A stretch of DNA of 39,090 bases from a bacterium (GTDB lineage Bacteria; Zhuqueibacterota; Zhuqueibacteria; Residuimicrobiales; Krinioviventaceae), in contig JAKQIY010000076.1 of assembly GCA_029561455.1 (NCBI GenBank), positions 145,838-184,927 of the forward strand, given 5' to 3'. Every line of letters starts with the position of its first letter. Positions within the stretch are counted from its first letter, which is position 1. Positions 15,155-24,182 of this stretch are shown one piece after another. The notes beneath the pieces were generated by a model. The model saw nothing but the letters and a program-made list of their open reading frames with translations, was not told the DNA's origin and did not search any database. Position numbers and translations under genes: made by a program.

Positions 15155-17872
15155 TTACCGCATCAATACCATCTTGCGTGCGGCGGTGATATTCCCTGCC
15201 GTCACCCTGTAGAAATAAACGCCGGAAGCCACAGGCAGACCGTTATCATCCATACCGCGCCATTCCACATGGTAACTGCCGGCCGGCCTGTTATCCTGAA
15301 GCAGGCAGGCCACGCGCCGTCCCAGGGTGTTAAACACTTCCACCTTGACAACAGCGGCGGCGGGCAGTTCAAAGGCGATGGTTGTGGTTGGATTAAAGGG
15401 ATTCGGATAGTTCTGCTGTAATACAAACTGCTCCGGTACACTGCTGCTACGTGATTTATCAATGCTGTTCGGTATATTCGGCGATGCTCCAATATACAGG
15501 TTTACCACAATATCAATATCAGTCATTACTTCTTCGGTAAATTCATAAGCAACCAGGAAGGCGTTGGTTTGCGCGCTATGGGCAATTGCCGGGTACACAA
15601 AGTTACCTTCCATATTATCGGTAAAGGCAATGGGCGTGTTAAAAGCCGGATCAACATCCAGGTTCCCTTCATGGTCGATAAAAACCAGCGCCGAATCACG
15701 CGGGTTGAGCCATAAACGCTGGCAGTAGATATCGGCAAACGGATTCATTTCCTGGTTTTCGCCATTCCAGGCGGCAGCCCGCCAGTCATTCCACACGATC
15801 ATATAAGCGCCGTCATTGGAACTGTAAGAGAGGTCATTCCAACTCTGTACAAATGGATCGGTAGTCACCTGGATATTGGGCCAGGTGAGCCAGGCTGCGG
15901 CGGTATCCGCCCAGGCGCCGTCTTTATCCAGCATGACTGCGGTGAACAGGCTGTCCGGACCGCGGGTAGGTTTCATGCCCAGTCGGAACGCGGTGGAATC
16001 CGGAAAATAGGCAATGCGCTGGCAGTAGATATTGTCATCGGCGCGCATATCGGTCCAGGCGACCAGGAATTCCGGGATGGGATAGCCCGAGCCCGCGCTT
16101 TTATGTAATTCTATGGGCACCGGCACATCGTTGCTTTCCACATGGGGTGAACCCTGGTCAAAGTGCAGCATACCCCAAAAAGATTGATCATCCCACCCGA
16201 TCGGGAATTCCGGCAGCCAGGGCGGGCCATAGCTTCCACCCTTGCGCAAGGGGGCTTGCGGTATTGCTTCGCCCCAGGTATTCATGAGCAAGCCATTACC
16301 GCCTTTGATTCGTACCCCCCAAATTCTGGCACCGCCCATGTAATAATACACCTCACTGCGGGAAAAGACCACCAGCCATTCATTCAGCAGTTGACCGGCC
16401 TGTCCGCAATAAGCCACATCGCATTTGTATTCATTATAATTACCTTGCGCGGCAATAGCATAATTAACTGTGGGGTCATTGGGATCACCCGGCGTCAACA
16501 GCGCGCCGTCGCCATTGATCCTCTGGCCGTAAATATCATAATTCCCTTCGGAAGACTCTCCGATCATCCTGGTATTGCGATAGTCGGTCCACACTACCAG
16601 GTAAGTATCATTTTCATAATTATAAGCGATTTTTGGGCGGGACTGATTTTTGTTATTTTTGGAAATTGCAAAACTGGAATCCGCTTCAGATTGCGGAGAA
16701 ACCAGTTTTTTCCCTCGATCATCTAGGCGGACGCCGTAAATATCCGAGTTATAATTGCGCATATCTTCCCACACCACCAGCCATTCTTTTCTTGCCGAAT
16801 TATAGTCCACAGCCGGATAGATTTCTACATTGTTAGAAGCGCTGATGGGGAAACGCGGCCCGGCCGGCGTGCCGTCGGATTTAATAATACGGCCATAAAT
16901 ATCCGCCGGTTCCTGGATCCACGCCACCAGGAACTCATCGCGGTCGGTGTTATAAGCCGTGGCAGGTTCATATTCTCCGATCACAGCGCTGTCGGCCACG
17001 CCAAATGCGACAACCTCATCGGGACGGGCCTGGCGGTTGAAATAGGGTATGCCCAAATTTTGTCCCCCCGGCTCCAGCGTAAAGAAACGCGCCGGATCAG
17101 ATTCAACAATGGCGCCGCCGCTATTTTTTTGAATGGCAAATTTATAAAGCATCGTATTACCGACTTTGTAACCGGGGAAATCAATTGATAACTCATAGAC
17201 ACCCGGTTTGCCGGATTCGGTTAAAACTGAATCATTGCCGACCCACGCGAATAACAAATTCCGTAAAATAACCCGGTCGCCAGCTCCAGGATTAAAATTG
17301 CCCAGCTTTTGTTGCACATTCATATTCACTGCAAAAGTAACCGGGTTTTGCTCAGGCCGCTTCATGCCGAATGTGTAGGTTAAAATGGTTTTTTGATCCG
17401 TGCTTTTCAAAATTAAAACGGAATCACCAACGGTTTTATACAGGATTCTACTTTCATCCACTTCAGTGGAAAAACCGGCGCCCAGGGCTACCTGTCCCGC
17501 CTGCTCCCAGGTGGTTTGCGAGCAGTTCAAAGTGTAATCGTAAATCGGCTTTCCACCGCTTGTATAAGAACCGCCGCCGTGCAATTGGACATCCTGGGGC
17601 ATTTGGGTGATGAGCAGGCTGTCGTTGTCAAAATGATATAAAGCTTTTGCCGAGCCGCTCTCGTTTCCTAATGTAAATTCTGCCTCGTATTCTTCATTAC
17701 TGAGAATCGAGAAAACCGCCTCAAAACCTTCGACAGTGGTATCATTGTAAACTGCCTGGATACAATACCAGCTTCCCTGGGGAATCTGGGCATAACCCGG
17801 TTGAACCGATAATACAAAGATCACAAGTACCGCGCTCAGCCAGCATGCAATAAAATGATGTTTGAATGTCAT
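15155..17872 (-). CDS. Secreted repeat protein with FlgD-like C-terminal sorting tail
   Basis: This is a 905-residue exported protein of unknown function. Residues 1-28 are a signal peptide ending PGYAQ. Residues about 30-170 form a beta-rich domain. Residues about 175-280 resemble a starch-binding-type beta-sandwich (VTFAVNMNVQQKLG...YELSIDFPGYKVGN...YKFAI). From about 290 to 790 run at least six degenerate units with a F/YLVAW strand followed by D-I-Y-G/C-x-R, which would suit a beta-propeller. The last 90 residues hold QNYPNPFNPTTTIAFELP and the FlgD-like Ig fold ending in RKMVLMR, a type A sorting tail for export or surface anchoring. GGAGGG lies just before the ATG. It is divergent from the lipoprotein pair. 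Confidence 0.85.
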   Translation of the reverse strand: MTFKHHFIACWLSAVLVIFVLSVQPGYAQIPQGSWYCIQAVYNDTTVEGFEAVFSILSNEEYEAEFTLGNESGSAKALYHFDNDSLLITQMPQDVQLHGGGSYTSGGKPIYDYTLNCSQTTWEQAGQVALGAGFSTEVDESRILYKTVGDSVLILKSTDQKTILTYTFGMKRPEQNPVTFAVNMNVQQKLGNFNPGAGDRVILRNLLFAWVGNDSVLTESGKPGVYELSIDFPGYKVGNTMLYKFAIQKNSGGAIVESDPARFFTLEPGGQNLGIPYFNRQARPDEVVAFGVADSAVIGEYEPATAYNTDRDEFLVAWIQEPADIYGRIIKSDGTPAGPRFPISASNNVEIYPAVDYNSARKEWLVVWEDMRNYNSDIYGVRLDDRGKKLVSPQSEADSSFAISKNNKNQSRPKIAYNYENDTYLVVWTDYRNTRMIGESSEGNYDIYGQRINGDGALLTPGDPNDPTVNYAIAAQGNYNEYKCDVAYCGQAGQLLNEWLVVFSRSEVYYYMGGARIWGVRIKGGNGLLMNTWGEAIPQAPLRKGGSYGPPWLPEFPIGWDDQSFWGMLHFDQGSPHVESNDVPVPIELHKSAGSGYPIPEFLVAWTDMRADDNIYCQRIAYFPDSTAFRLGMKPTRGPDSLFTAVMLDKDGAWADTAAAWLTWPNIQVTTDPFVQSWNDLSYSSNDGAYMIVWNDWRAAAWNGENQEMNPFADIYCQRLWLNPRDSALVFIDHEGNLDVDPAFNTPIAFTDNMEGNFVYPAIAHSAQTNAFLVAYEFTEEVMTDIDIVVNLYIGASPNIPNSIDKSRSSSVPEQFVLQQNYPNPFNPTTTIAFELPAAAVVKVEVFNTLGRRVACLLQDNRPAGSYHVEWRGMDDNGLPVASGVYFYRVTAGNITAARKMVLMR

Positions 17873-18177
17873 AAACCCTCCGGTGGAAAAAAATGTTAAT
17901 ATTACAATTACTGAAACGGATTCATTATATAAGAATATTCCATTTTTACGTAAATGTTAATAAAAATCAAAAAAACAATGAAAATACTTTAATAATTGTC
18001 CAATCCGGGGTATTCTGGTATCGATGATTCAGGGAAATACTAAAAAATAAAATTGGCAATATTCAGACCAATCTTATCAATAAAAAAGGGAATGAATTTC
18101 CGGTTGTCATGTCTAATATATAGAAAAGCAAAGCTTAAAATAATATGACTGTTTACTCCCATAATTACAGTCGGTGT
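17873..18177. other. Divergent intergenic region
   Basis: This roughly 300-base AT-rich region lies between two divergent units and must hold a promoter for each. I see no gene in it. Its right edge runs into the structured hairpin at 18178-18250. Confidence 0.4.
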
Positions 18178-18250
18178 GGGGATGCTCGACAGCTTTAGTA
18201 TTATTCGACCGAATAAACCAGAGACGGACACTGAAAGCTGTTGCATCCCC
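18178..18250 (+). promoter_or_regulatory. 73-base structured leader hairpin
   Basis: GGGGATGC (18178-18185) pairs with GCATCCCC (18243-18250). Then, past a small internal mismatch, ACAGCTTT (18189-18196) pairs with AAAGCTGT (18234-18241). Inside is a second hairpin with TTATTC/GAATAA arms around a GACC loop near 18201-18216. The element ends about 48 bases before the lipoprotein start and is followed by a short T-run. It could be an RNA control element, an attenuator or a palindromic insertion. Confidence 0.5.
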
Positions 18251-18298
18251 AACGTTTTTCTTGCTTGCTTCCCACCCAAATTGTGCTTATTTTTCAAC

Positions 18299-19069
18299 AT
18301 GACAAGACGAAAAAAATATCTGCTTTTTATTATTCTATTACCACTTTTCTACTGCGGTAAAGAGCAGGCAACCCAGTCCAACGAATTGTATTTCCGGTTG
18401 AGCGGACGTAACCTGCAGAACTGGGAGACGATGCTGGGCGATTCCCTCTTTTTTGATAATGACGAGAATACCGTTTCACTCGCCGATATTCAGACAACCC
18501 ATTTCTATCAGTACAGTCTGTTGGCAGCAAACATCAACCGGCGCGGCATTATGGCGCATAACATCACCCGCAAAGTTGTGGCGGATATCAAGGCGCTGCA
18601 AATTACCCACCAGGCAGGATTTATCTTAAACCTTGCCACCACTCCTTCCCTCACTAATAAAAAGGACAACGGCGCCGCTGTAGAATTTAGCCTAGTGGTT
18701 GACGACGGCTCGACTTCGCACAAAGAATACGGGGTGGTCCTGCGCTGGATCATCGATCCCTGGAGCAATGATTACGGCCAGGTGCAGGTATGGCAAGACT
18801 CGATCTGGGTGCATGCCGCTACATTGACCCCGGATTCATTGGATCATACCGTTTCCATAACCATGGATCGCGTTACCAAAAATGGTCATGTCCGTATCGA
18901 CAATAAAACCATAGCCAATGCCTATTCGGAAACACAAAAAACAGAGCTGCCTGCCGGTATCTATGCAATCTTGCGTTTCGGGATCATCAATGCCTGGCCT
19001 GCCGATGAAGACCTGAACCTGGCTGCGGCTGTCCGTTTTAAAAACTGGAAATGGGAATGGGAATTATAA
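18299..19069 (+). CDS. Putative lipoprotein of unknown function
   Basis: This is a 256-residue protein. The start chosen (18299) gives a textbook leader, TRRKKYLLFIILLPLFYC, with a Cys in the lipobox position at residue 19, although the residues before it are not ideal. Starting further upstream at 18176 would add 41 residues with no signal-peptide character and would place coding sequence over the hairpin. The mature part (about 25-256) is beta-rich, with alternating hydrophobic strands and many Trp, reminiscent of a concanavalin-like sandwich. I recognise no family. It overlaps the next lipoprotein gene by 19 bases, so the two are cotranscribed and may act together in the envelope. No Shine-Dalgarno site is seen. 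Confidence 0.7.
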   Translation: MTRRKKYLLFIILLPLFYCGKEQATQSNELYFRLSGRNLQNWETMLGDSLFFDNDENTVSLADIQTTHFYQYSLLAANINRRGIMAHNITRKVVADIKALQITHQAGFILNLATTPSLTNKKDNGAAVEFSLVVDDGSTSHKEYGVVLRWIIDPWSNDYGQVQVWQDSIWVHAATLTPDSLDHTVSITMDRVTKNGHVRIDNKTIANAYSETQKTELPAGIYAILRFGIINAWPADEDLNLAAAVRFKNWKWEWEL

Positions 19070-20103
19070 GCCGTCTCATAGTTTCAGGTAAGATCAATAT
19101 TGTCTACGACTGTTTTGCGTACCTGTCCATTCTATTTATATTGATACTCACAGGTTGTGCTCCTTCAATTCGCACATTCCGGGCAGACCCCACTCCCCCG
19201 TCTTATTCCCGCATCGATTCAATAGCCGACTCTGCTCCGGACAGCGTTGCCAACTCGGCGCAAAACCTGGCGAACTGGCTGGCAGCGCATGGAAAAACCG
19301 ACCTGGAAAAAACCCGTTTGCTATACCGCTGGATCACGGGAAATATTTATTACGATACCGGCATTCTGACCGGTATGACCGCCGGCTCGGATAATGCACA
19401 AGATGTTTTACGAAAGCGTTCAGCGGTGTGTGCCGGGTACGCGGGCTTGTTTGAAACTCTTGGCCGGGCGGCGGGACTTGAAGTAAAAACTATTAACGGT
19501 TATGCCAAAGGCAGTCATTACACGCCCGGCGATCACTTTAGCGGCGCGGGGAATCATGCCTGGATCGCCGTGCGTATCGACAGTGTATGGCAACTGCTCG
19601 ACCCGACCTGGGGTTCCGGTTATATTAATGAAAATGGAACATATATTCATGAATTCAACGATTACTATTTTCTAACGCCGCCACAGGAGTTGATAGCCAC
19701 CCATTTCCCGGATGAACCACGCTGGCAATTACTGGAAACTCCGACCAACCAGGATATATTTGAAAAAAACGTATTTATCAAAGATGTGTATTTTAAACAT
19801 AACATAAAAATTATCAAGCCGGATTCTGGGGTCATCTATACCAAAGGCCCATTCACAGTAGAACTTTCATGTCCGAAAGATGTGCAATTGCTTTATACCC
19901 TTGAGCATGGGAAAAACGAGATATTACCGTTACGAGCCTGTAAAGTTCAATATAAAAATTTAGTCCTTATCAGCGAGACCTTGCGCGAGCCCGGAGAATA
20001 TTTGTTGAAAATATTCTCCCGCCGGAAACAGGAATCCAATATCAGCAAATTAACACTGGTATATAAAATTATCGTCACACATACCAATTCAAATCAGCTT
20101 TAA
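19051..20103 (+). CDS. Transglutaminase-like lipoprotein
   Basis: This is a 350-residue protein with a lipobox LTGC at residues 33-36, so a lipid anchor on the envelope is expected. The central domain (about 75-215) has the papain/transglutaminase triad pattern: Cys in RSAVCAGYAGLFE, His in GNHAWIAV and Asp in LLDPTWGSGY. This is the arrangement of bacterial relatives of the kyphoscoliosis (KY) peptidase and transglutaminase-core proteins. It may act as a protease or cross-linking enzyme, or bind peptides. Residues about 245-345 form an immunoglobulin-like domain, as in KY-type proteins. The start overlaps the previous lipoprotein by 19 bases; a second ATG lies two codons downstream. Confidence 0.83.
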   Translation: MGMGIISRLIVSGKINIVYDCFAYLSILFILILTGCAPSIRTFRADPTPPSYSRIDSIADSAPDSVANSAQNLANWLAAHGKTDLEKTRLLYRWITGNIYYDTGILTGMTAGSDNAQDVLRKRSAVCAGYAGLFETLGRAAGLEVKTINGYAKGSHYTPGDHFSGAGNHAWIAVRIDSVWQLLDPTWGSGYINENGTYIHEFNDYYFLTPPQELIATHFPDEPRWQLLETPTNQDIFEKNVFIKDVYFKHNIKIIKPDSGVIYTKGPFTVELSCPKDVQLLYTLEHGKNEILPLRACKVQYKNLVLISETLREPGEYLLKIFSRRKQESNISKLTLVYKIIVTHTNSNQL

Positions 20104-20338
20104 AACAACCCCATTTTTTCCATCATTTTAAAATATTATCAGATAAACAATAAAACATACAGTTTTCACTTGACGATTTGGTCAATATTTCTTATATATA
20201 ACATACGGGAAATTAAAGGAATATTCCTAATCATGCGATTCCCCTACCTGACTATTTGAAGCTGGTACCCCGAGTTCTGGAGTAAAATTTATATACTCAA
20301 TTTATTACTGTTTTCCTTTACCACGTAAGGAGAATTAT

Positions 20339-23300
20339 ATGAGAACAAACCATTTTCCAAATGCGGGATTACTTTTCATAGCGCTGATTTTCATCAACTT
20401 TTACAGCCTTGCAGCAACTGATATGGCCGATTTAATATTATATAATGGTAAAATCATTACCGTCGATGAGCAAGATCGTATTTACCAGGCAATTGCCGTT
20501 AAAGACGGCAGGATATTACAACTCGGCAGTGATGCTGAAATTACGCCACTAACCGATCCGCGTACAAAGACGATTAACCTGCAAGGCAAAACCGTAACAC
20601 CGGGGCTGATTGACTCCCATTACCACATGATGTATTATGGAGCGCAATTCTGGCCGGGATACCTGAATATACGCCATGAAATAGTCACCAGCAAAGCCGA
20701 ACTCTTACAGGTTGTTGGTGATTATGCCCAACAATTACAACCCGGACAATGGATTTCCGGCAACCAGGGTTTTACCCTGCAATTCGGAGAAACCCTGGAT
20801 CGCTGGGATCTGGATGCGGTTGCGCCCAATAATCCCTGTTACCTGCGGCATTGCAGCGGCCAGTACTCGGTTGTGAATTCGGCAGCGCTGGATAGCGCCG
20901 GAATCGACCGGGATACGCCTAATCCCCCCGGCAGCCTGATCATGAAAGACGAGTTCGGCGAGCCTAACGGACTTTTATCCCATTACCCTGCCGAGAACCT
21001 GGTTGGAAAATACGCCACCGGCTATGGCGACCGTACCGATCAACAAAAACTGGAGGATATTGAACGCGGCCAGCAGCTTTGCCTGCAGGCCGGTTATACA
21101 TCCATTCAGGACGTTATCATCGGCAGTATTAAAGATATTCAACTCTATAAACAGTATGCCGATAGCGGCTTACTCAAAGTGCGTTTGTATACCATGCTGT
21201 TATTAAATACGGAGCAGCAAGTGGATACCCTGGTACAAATGTATCAACCAATCGATTCCGGCCTGGTGCGTTTTGGCGGCTGGAAACTGGCAATGGATGG
21301 CGGCCTGGCAGCCAAAACCATGTTAATGTATGATAAATCATTATACGCTTCTGAAATATCCTATCCCTATCATACCCAGGAAGAGATGAACAGGATGGTC
21401 AAAAAATTACACGATACCGGTTTGCAGGTAGCTGTACATGTAGGCGGCGATGAAGGGATCGATATGACCCTCACCGCCTTTGAACTCGCCATGCAGCAAA
21501 ACCCGCGTCCCGATCCCCGGCACAGGATTGAACATGGTTTATTCCCTTCACCCAGCGCTTTGACACGCATGAAGAATGCCAATATCATCCTTTCCACCCA
21601 GCCACAATGGATTACCTGGTACGGTGATAGTTATGTGTTATTAACCGATAATACCACAATGGACAGGCTATTGCCATTGAAAACCATGCTGGATATGGAT
21701 ATTCATCTCGCTTTTGGCTGCGATGTTCCGGCCTCGATATACCAGGAACCTAAATATGCTTTTTGGGGAGCCACCATGCGACGCAGTCCAATGTCAGGCG
21801 CGAATTTTACTCCCGCAGAAAAAATTAACATGCACGAAGCTCTGCGGATACATACCATGGGTTCGGCGTATGCCGGCTTTGCCGAAACCACCACCGGTTC
21901 GCTGGAGCCGGGTAAATATGCCGATATGGTGATCTGGTCGCACGATCTGTATAATATAACGCCTCAGGAATCTTTTGACCTGGCGGCGGAAATGACGATT
22001 GTCGGCGGAGAAATTCTTTATGATGATGGTCAAAATCCTGTTATTACAAATACAAATAAATGGGTTTCGGTTGGACCGATGTTGGCTAGCCGGATGAATC
22101 ACACTGCAACATTATTAAATAATGGCACAGTACTGATAACGGGATGGGAAACAAATAACTGTGAACTGTACGATCCGGCAAGTCAAACATTTAGCGCCAC
22201 CGGCGCTACTCTTTATAATCACCGGGAAGCAGCAACCGCTACTTTGCTGAATAATGGTTTGGTCTTGCTGGCGGGAGGTTACAATGCCCCTCAAAAAGCG
22301 GAATTATATGACCCGGGTATCGGTACTTTTAAATTGACCGACAGTTTAAAAGCTGAACATACCTATCACACCGCCACCTTGCTTCCTGATGGCAGGGTAT
22401 TGATCGCCGGTGGCCAGTCACCCACCGGCCCGCAGACCCAGGCAGTAGTTGAAATTTATGATCCTGTAACCAACAAATTCTCTTTAACCGACAGCTTGAT
22501 TGAAGACCGTGCTTCACATACTGCCGCATTGTTACCAAATGGTTTGGTATTAATTGCCGGCGGATTAAAAACTACCACACCGGGACATGCGGTAGGTCTT
22601 AAATCATGTGAGCTCTATGATCCATCCAGTGGAACATTTATCCAGGCTCAACCAATGAATGTATACAGGAATAGTTTCAGTGCAACATGTCTTAATAATA
22701 ATAAAATTCTTGTCTGTGGCGGAGATTGGTACAATCCCACCGGTGAATTATACGATTATATTACAGATACCTGGACTCTGACTGGTGATATGGTTTCATT
22801 AAGACAGATGCAACATACGGCCACCTTGTTGAAAAATGGTCAAGTATTAATAACTGGTGGTTTCCTTGGGGGGGCAATGAACGCTTCTGAAATATTTAAT
22901 CCGGACAATAACGAGTTTACAACAACTGATAGTATGATTGTTCCAAGAAGAGGTCATAGTGCGACCTTGCTGGCTGATGGCTGCGTACTGGTTACCGGGG
23001 GATACAGTGGAACCGACGCCACCAACCTGGCTGAACTGTATGTTACAGAAAATATAACAAATGTAAAAAAGCCGGAAAAAGGAAAAATCCGGAATTCTAC
23101 ACCGGCAGATTTTACCTTGTCGCAAAATTATCCCAATCCATTCAATCCGGTAACATATTTAAATTATAATCTGACAAAACCGGCGCAGGTAACGATTGCG
23201 GTTTACAACATCCGCGGCGAATTGGTGCACACCCTGATTGACGCCAAACACAGTCCCGGCGAATACCGGGTTACCTGGGATGGTACATCTGCTGATGGCT

Positions 23301-23383
23301 CGCCGGTCGGCAGTGGTATGTACCTCGTGCGTATGCAAGCCGGCAAACAGGTAGAGTGCCGTAAAGTAGTTTATTTAAAGTAA
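20339..23383 (+). CDS. Fusion: amidohydrolase + seven-unit Kelch-like propeller + sorting tail
   Basis: This is a 1014-residue exported protein. Residues 1-26 are a signal peptide. Residues about 30-560 are an Amidohydro_3 (YtcJ-like) metal-dependent hydrolase: VTPGLIDSHYHMM with the metal His pair H94/H96, then VHVGGDEGID, RHRIEHG and LAFGCDVPAS, ending in the LEPGKYADMVIWS strand. Residues about 575-905 hold seven Kelch / galactose-oxidase-like units, each with HTATLL, then VLIAGG and an ELYDP-type strand, enough to close a seven-bladed propeller. The last 95 residues are a FlgD-like sorting tail with QNYPNPFNPVTYLNY. AAGGAG precedes the ATG. The substrate is unknown. The junction is in frame and smooth, so this looks like a real fusion. 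Confidence 0.87.
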   Translation: MRTNHFPNAGLLFIALIFINFYSLAATDMADLILYNGKIITVDEQDRIYQAIAVKDGRILQLGSDAEITPLTDPRTKTINLQGKTVTPGLIDSHYHMMYYGAQFWPGYLNIRHEIVTSKAELLQVVGDYAQQLQPGQWISGNQGFTLQFGETLDRWDLDAVAPNNPCYLRHCSGQYSVVNSAALDSAGIDRDTPNPPGSLIMKDEFGEPNGLLSHYPAENLVGKYATGYGDRTDQQKLEDIERGQQLCLQAGYTSIQDVIIGSIKDIQLYKQYADSGLLKVRLYTMLLLNTEQQVDTLVQMYQPIDSGLVRFGGWKLAMDGGLAAKTMLMYDKSLYASEISYPYHTQEEMNRMVKKLHDTGLQVAVHVGGDEGIDMTLTAFELAMQQNPRPDPRHRIEHGLFPSPSALTRMKNANIILSTQPQWITWYGDSYVLLTDNTTMDRLLPLKTMLDMDIHLAFGCDVPASIYQEPKYAFWGATMRRSPMSGANFTPAEKINMHEALRIHTMGSAYAGFAETTTGSLEPGKYADMVIWSHDLYNITPQESFDLAAEMTIVGGEILYDDGQNPVITNTNKWVSVGPMLASRMNHTATLLNNGTVLITGWETNNCELYDPASQTFSATGATLYNHREAATATLLNNGLVLLAGGYNAPQKAELYDPGIGTFKLTDSLKAEHTYHTATLLPDGRVLIAGGQSPTGPQTQAVVEIYDPVTNKFSLTDSLIEDRASHTAALLPNGLVLIAGGLKTTTPGHAVGLKSCELYDPSSGTFIQAQPMNVYRNSFSATCLNNNKILVCGGDWYNPTGELYDYITDTWTLTGDMVSLRQMQHTATLLKNGQVLITGGFLGGAMNASEIFNPDNNEFTTTDSMIVPRRGHSATLLADGCVLVTGGYSGTDATNLAELYVTENITNVKKPEKGKIRNSTPADFTLSQNYPNPFNPVTYLNYNLTKPAQVTIAVYNIRGELVHTLIDAKHSPGEYRVTWDGTSADGSPVGSGMYLVRMQAGKQVECRKVVYLK

Positions 23384-23398
23384 CAGGTTGAGTTTTGA

Positions 23399-23424
23399 GG
23401 GCGTTAGCTATAACGCCCTTTTTT
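23399..23424 (+). terminator. Rho-independent terminator
   Basis: GGGCGTTA (23399-23406) and TAACGCCC (23411-23418) form a perfect 8-bp stem with a GCTA loop, followed at once by six T. It lies 16 bases after the stop of the amidohydrolase fusion gene. Confidence 0.92.
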
Positions 23425-24182
23425 ATGTTTATTAGTTATCGCAAAACAAAGAATTTAGAAGGCGCTTTGATACATTTCTGTTCACAGGGTCGATGCACTA
23501 TTTTTTCCCGTCCATTACTGGCACAATTATTGTTTTTGAATTACAATTCATTTCTTTTTATTAAAAATTTTAATTGGTTAAATAACAAATAATCAGACAA
23601 AGGTGTGCAGAAAAATCTTTTTGAAAAGATTATAATCCTTCCTAAATTACCAAAGATTTAATGCATACCGGTAATATGAATATGGAATAATGGACAGGAG
23701 ATAAAAGCGCGAATTTGATACGAATTGATTTGCCGGCAAGAGGGGATAACTTTAGTACAACCAATTTTTTATGCACAGGTAAATTTTTACCTTAATGGAA
23801 AAAAATACCTGTTCACCTGGCATAATCCGTATCCAGCATTCTAAATTAATATTTATTTTGTATGGACTGATGTATTATAATCACTATTTAGTCTCAGGTT
23901 ACATAGTATGATTTTAGTTTCCTGGGAATTGAAACAAGCCAAGTTTTAAAATAAGTATAAAACCGGAGCAGTAAAACCGGTTTATAAACAATAAAGCGCT
24001 GGAAAACACTATTTATTATAGAATTACAATAATGTATACAATACTTTAATTATACATATATAAAAAAGATTAAACAGACACATAGGGAGTATCAACAGAT
24101 TAACAATGTACTAAATTTTTTTCAGGTTTAAATTTATTATAAAACAAAAAGTATAAACAATAAATAATGGAGTTATTTTTTA
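23425..24182. other. 758-base AT-rich intergenic region before the paralogue array
   Basis: I see no gene here; the short frame that starts at 23395 runs through the terminator and has no family features. Small palindromes occur: AATCTTTT/AAAAGATT near 23613-23630, an AGGTAA/TTACCT hairpin at 23777-23792, and TATAAAACCGG/CCGGTTTATA at 23956-23986. The promoter of the first array gene should be near its right end. Otherwise I can assign nothing. Confidence 0.45.

Noticed and set aside
16163-16726. Plus-strand frame of 187 codons opposite the 905-residue protein gene
   Set aside because: The minus-strand gene is well supported by signal peptide, repeats and sorting tail; the opposite frame shows no domain pattern.
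18176-18298. Upstream extension of the lipoprotein gene
   Set aside because: It would add 41 residues with no signal character and cover the structured hairpin; the start at 18299 gives a proper lipoprotein leader.
23395-23592. 65-codon frame after the amidohydrolase fusion
   Set aside because: Its first codons lie in the Rho-independent terminator and no homology pattern is visible.
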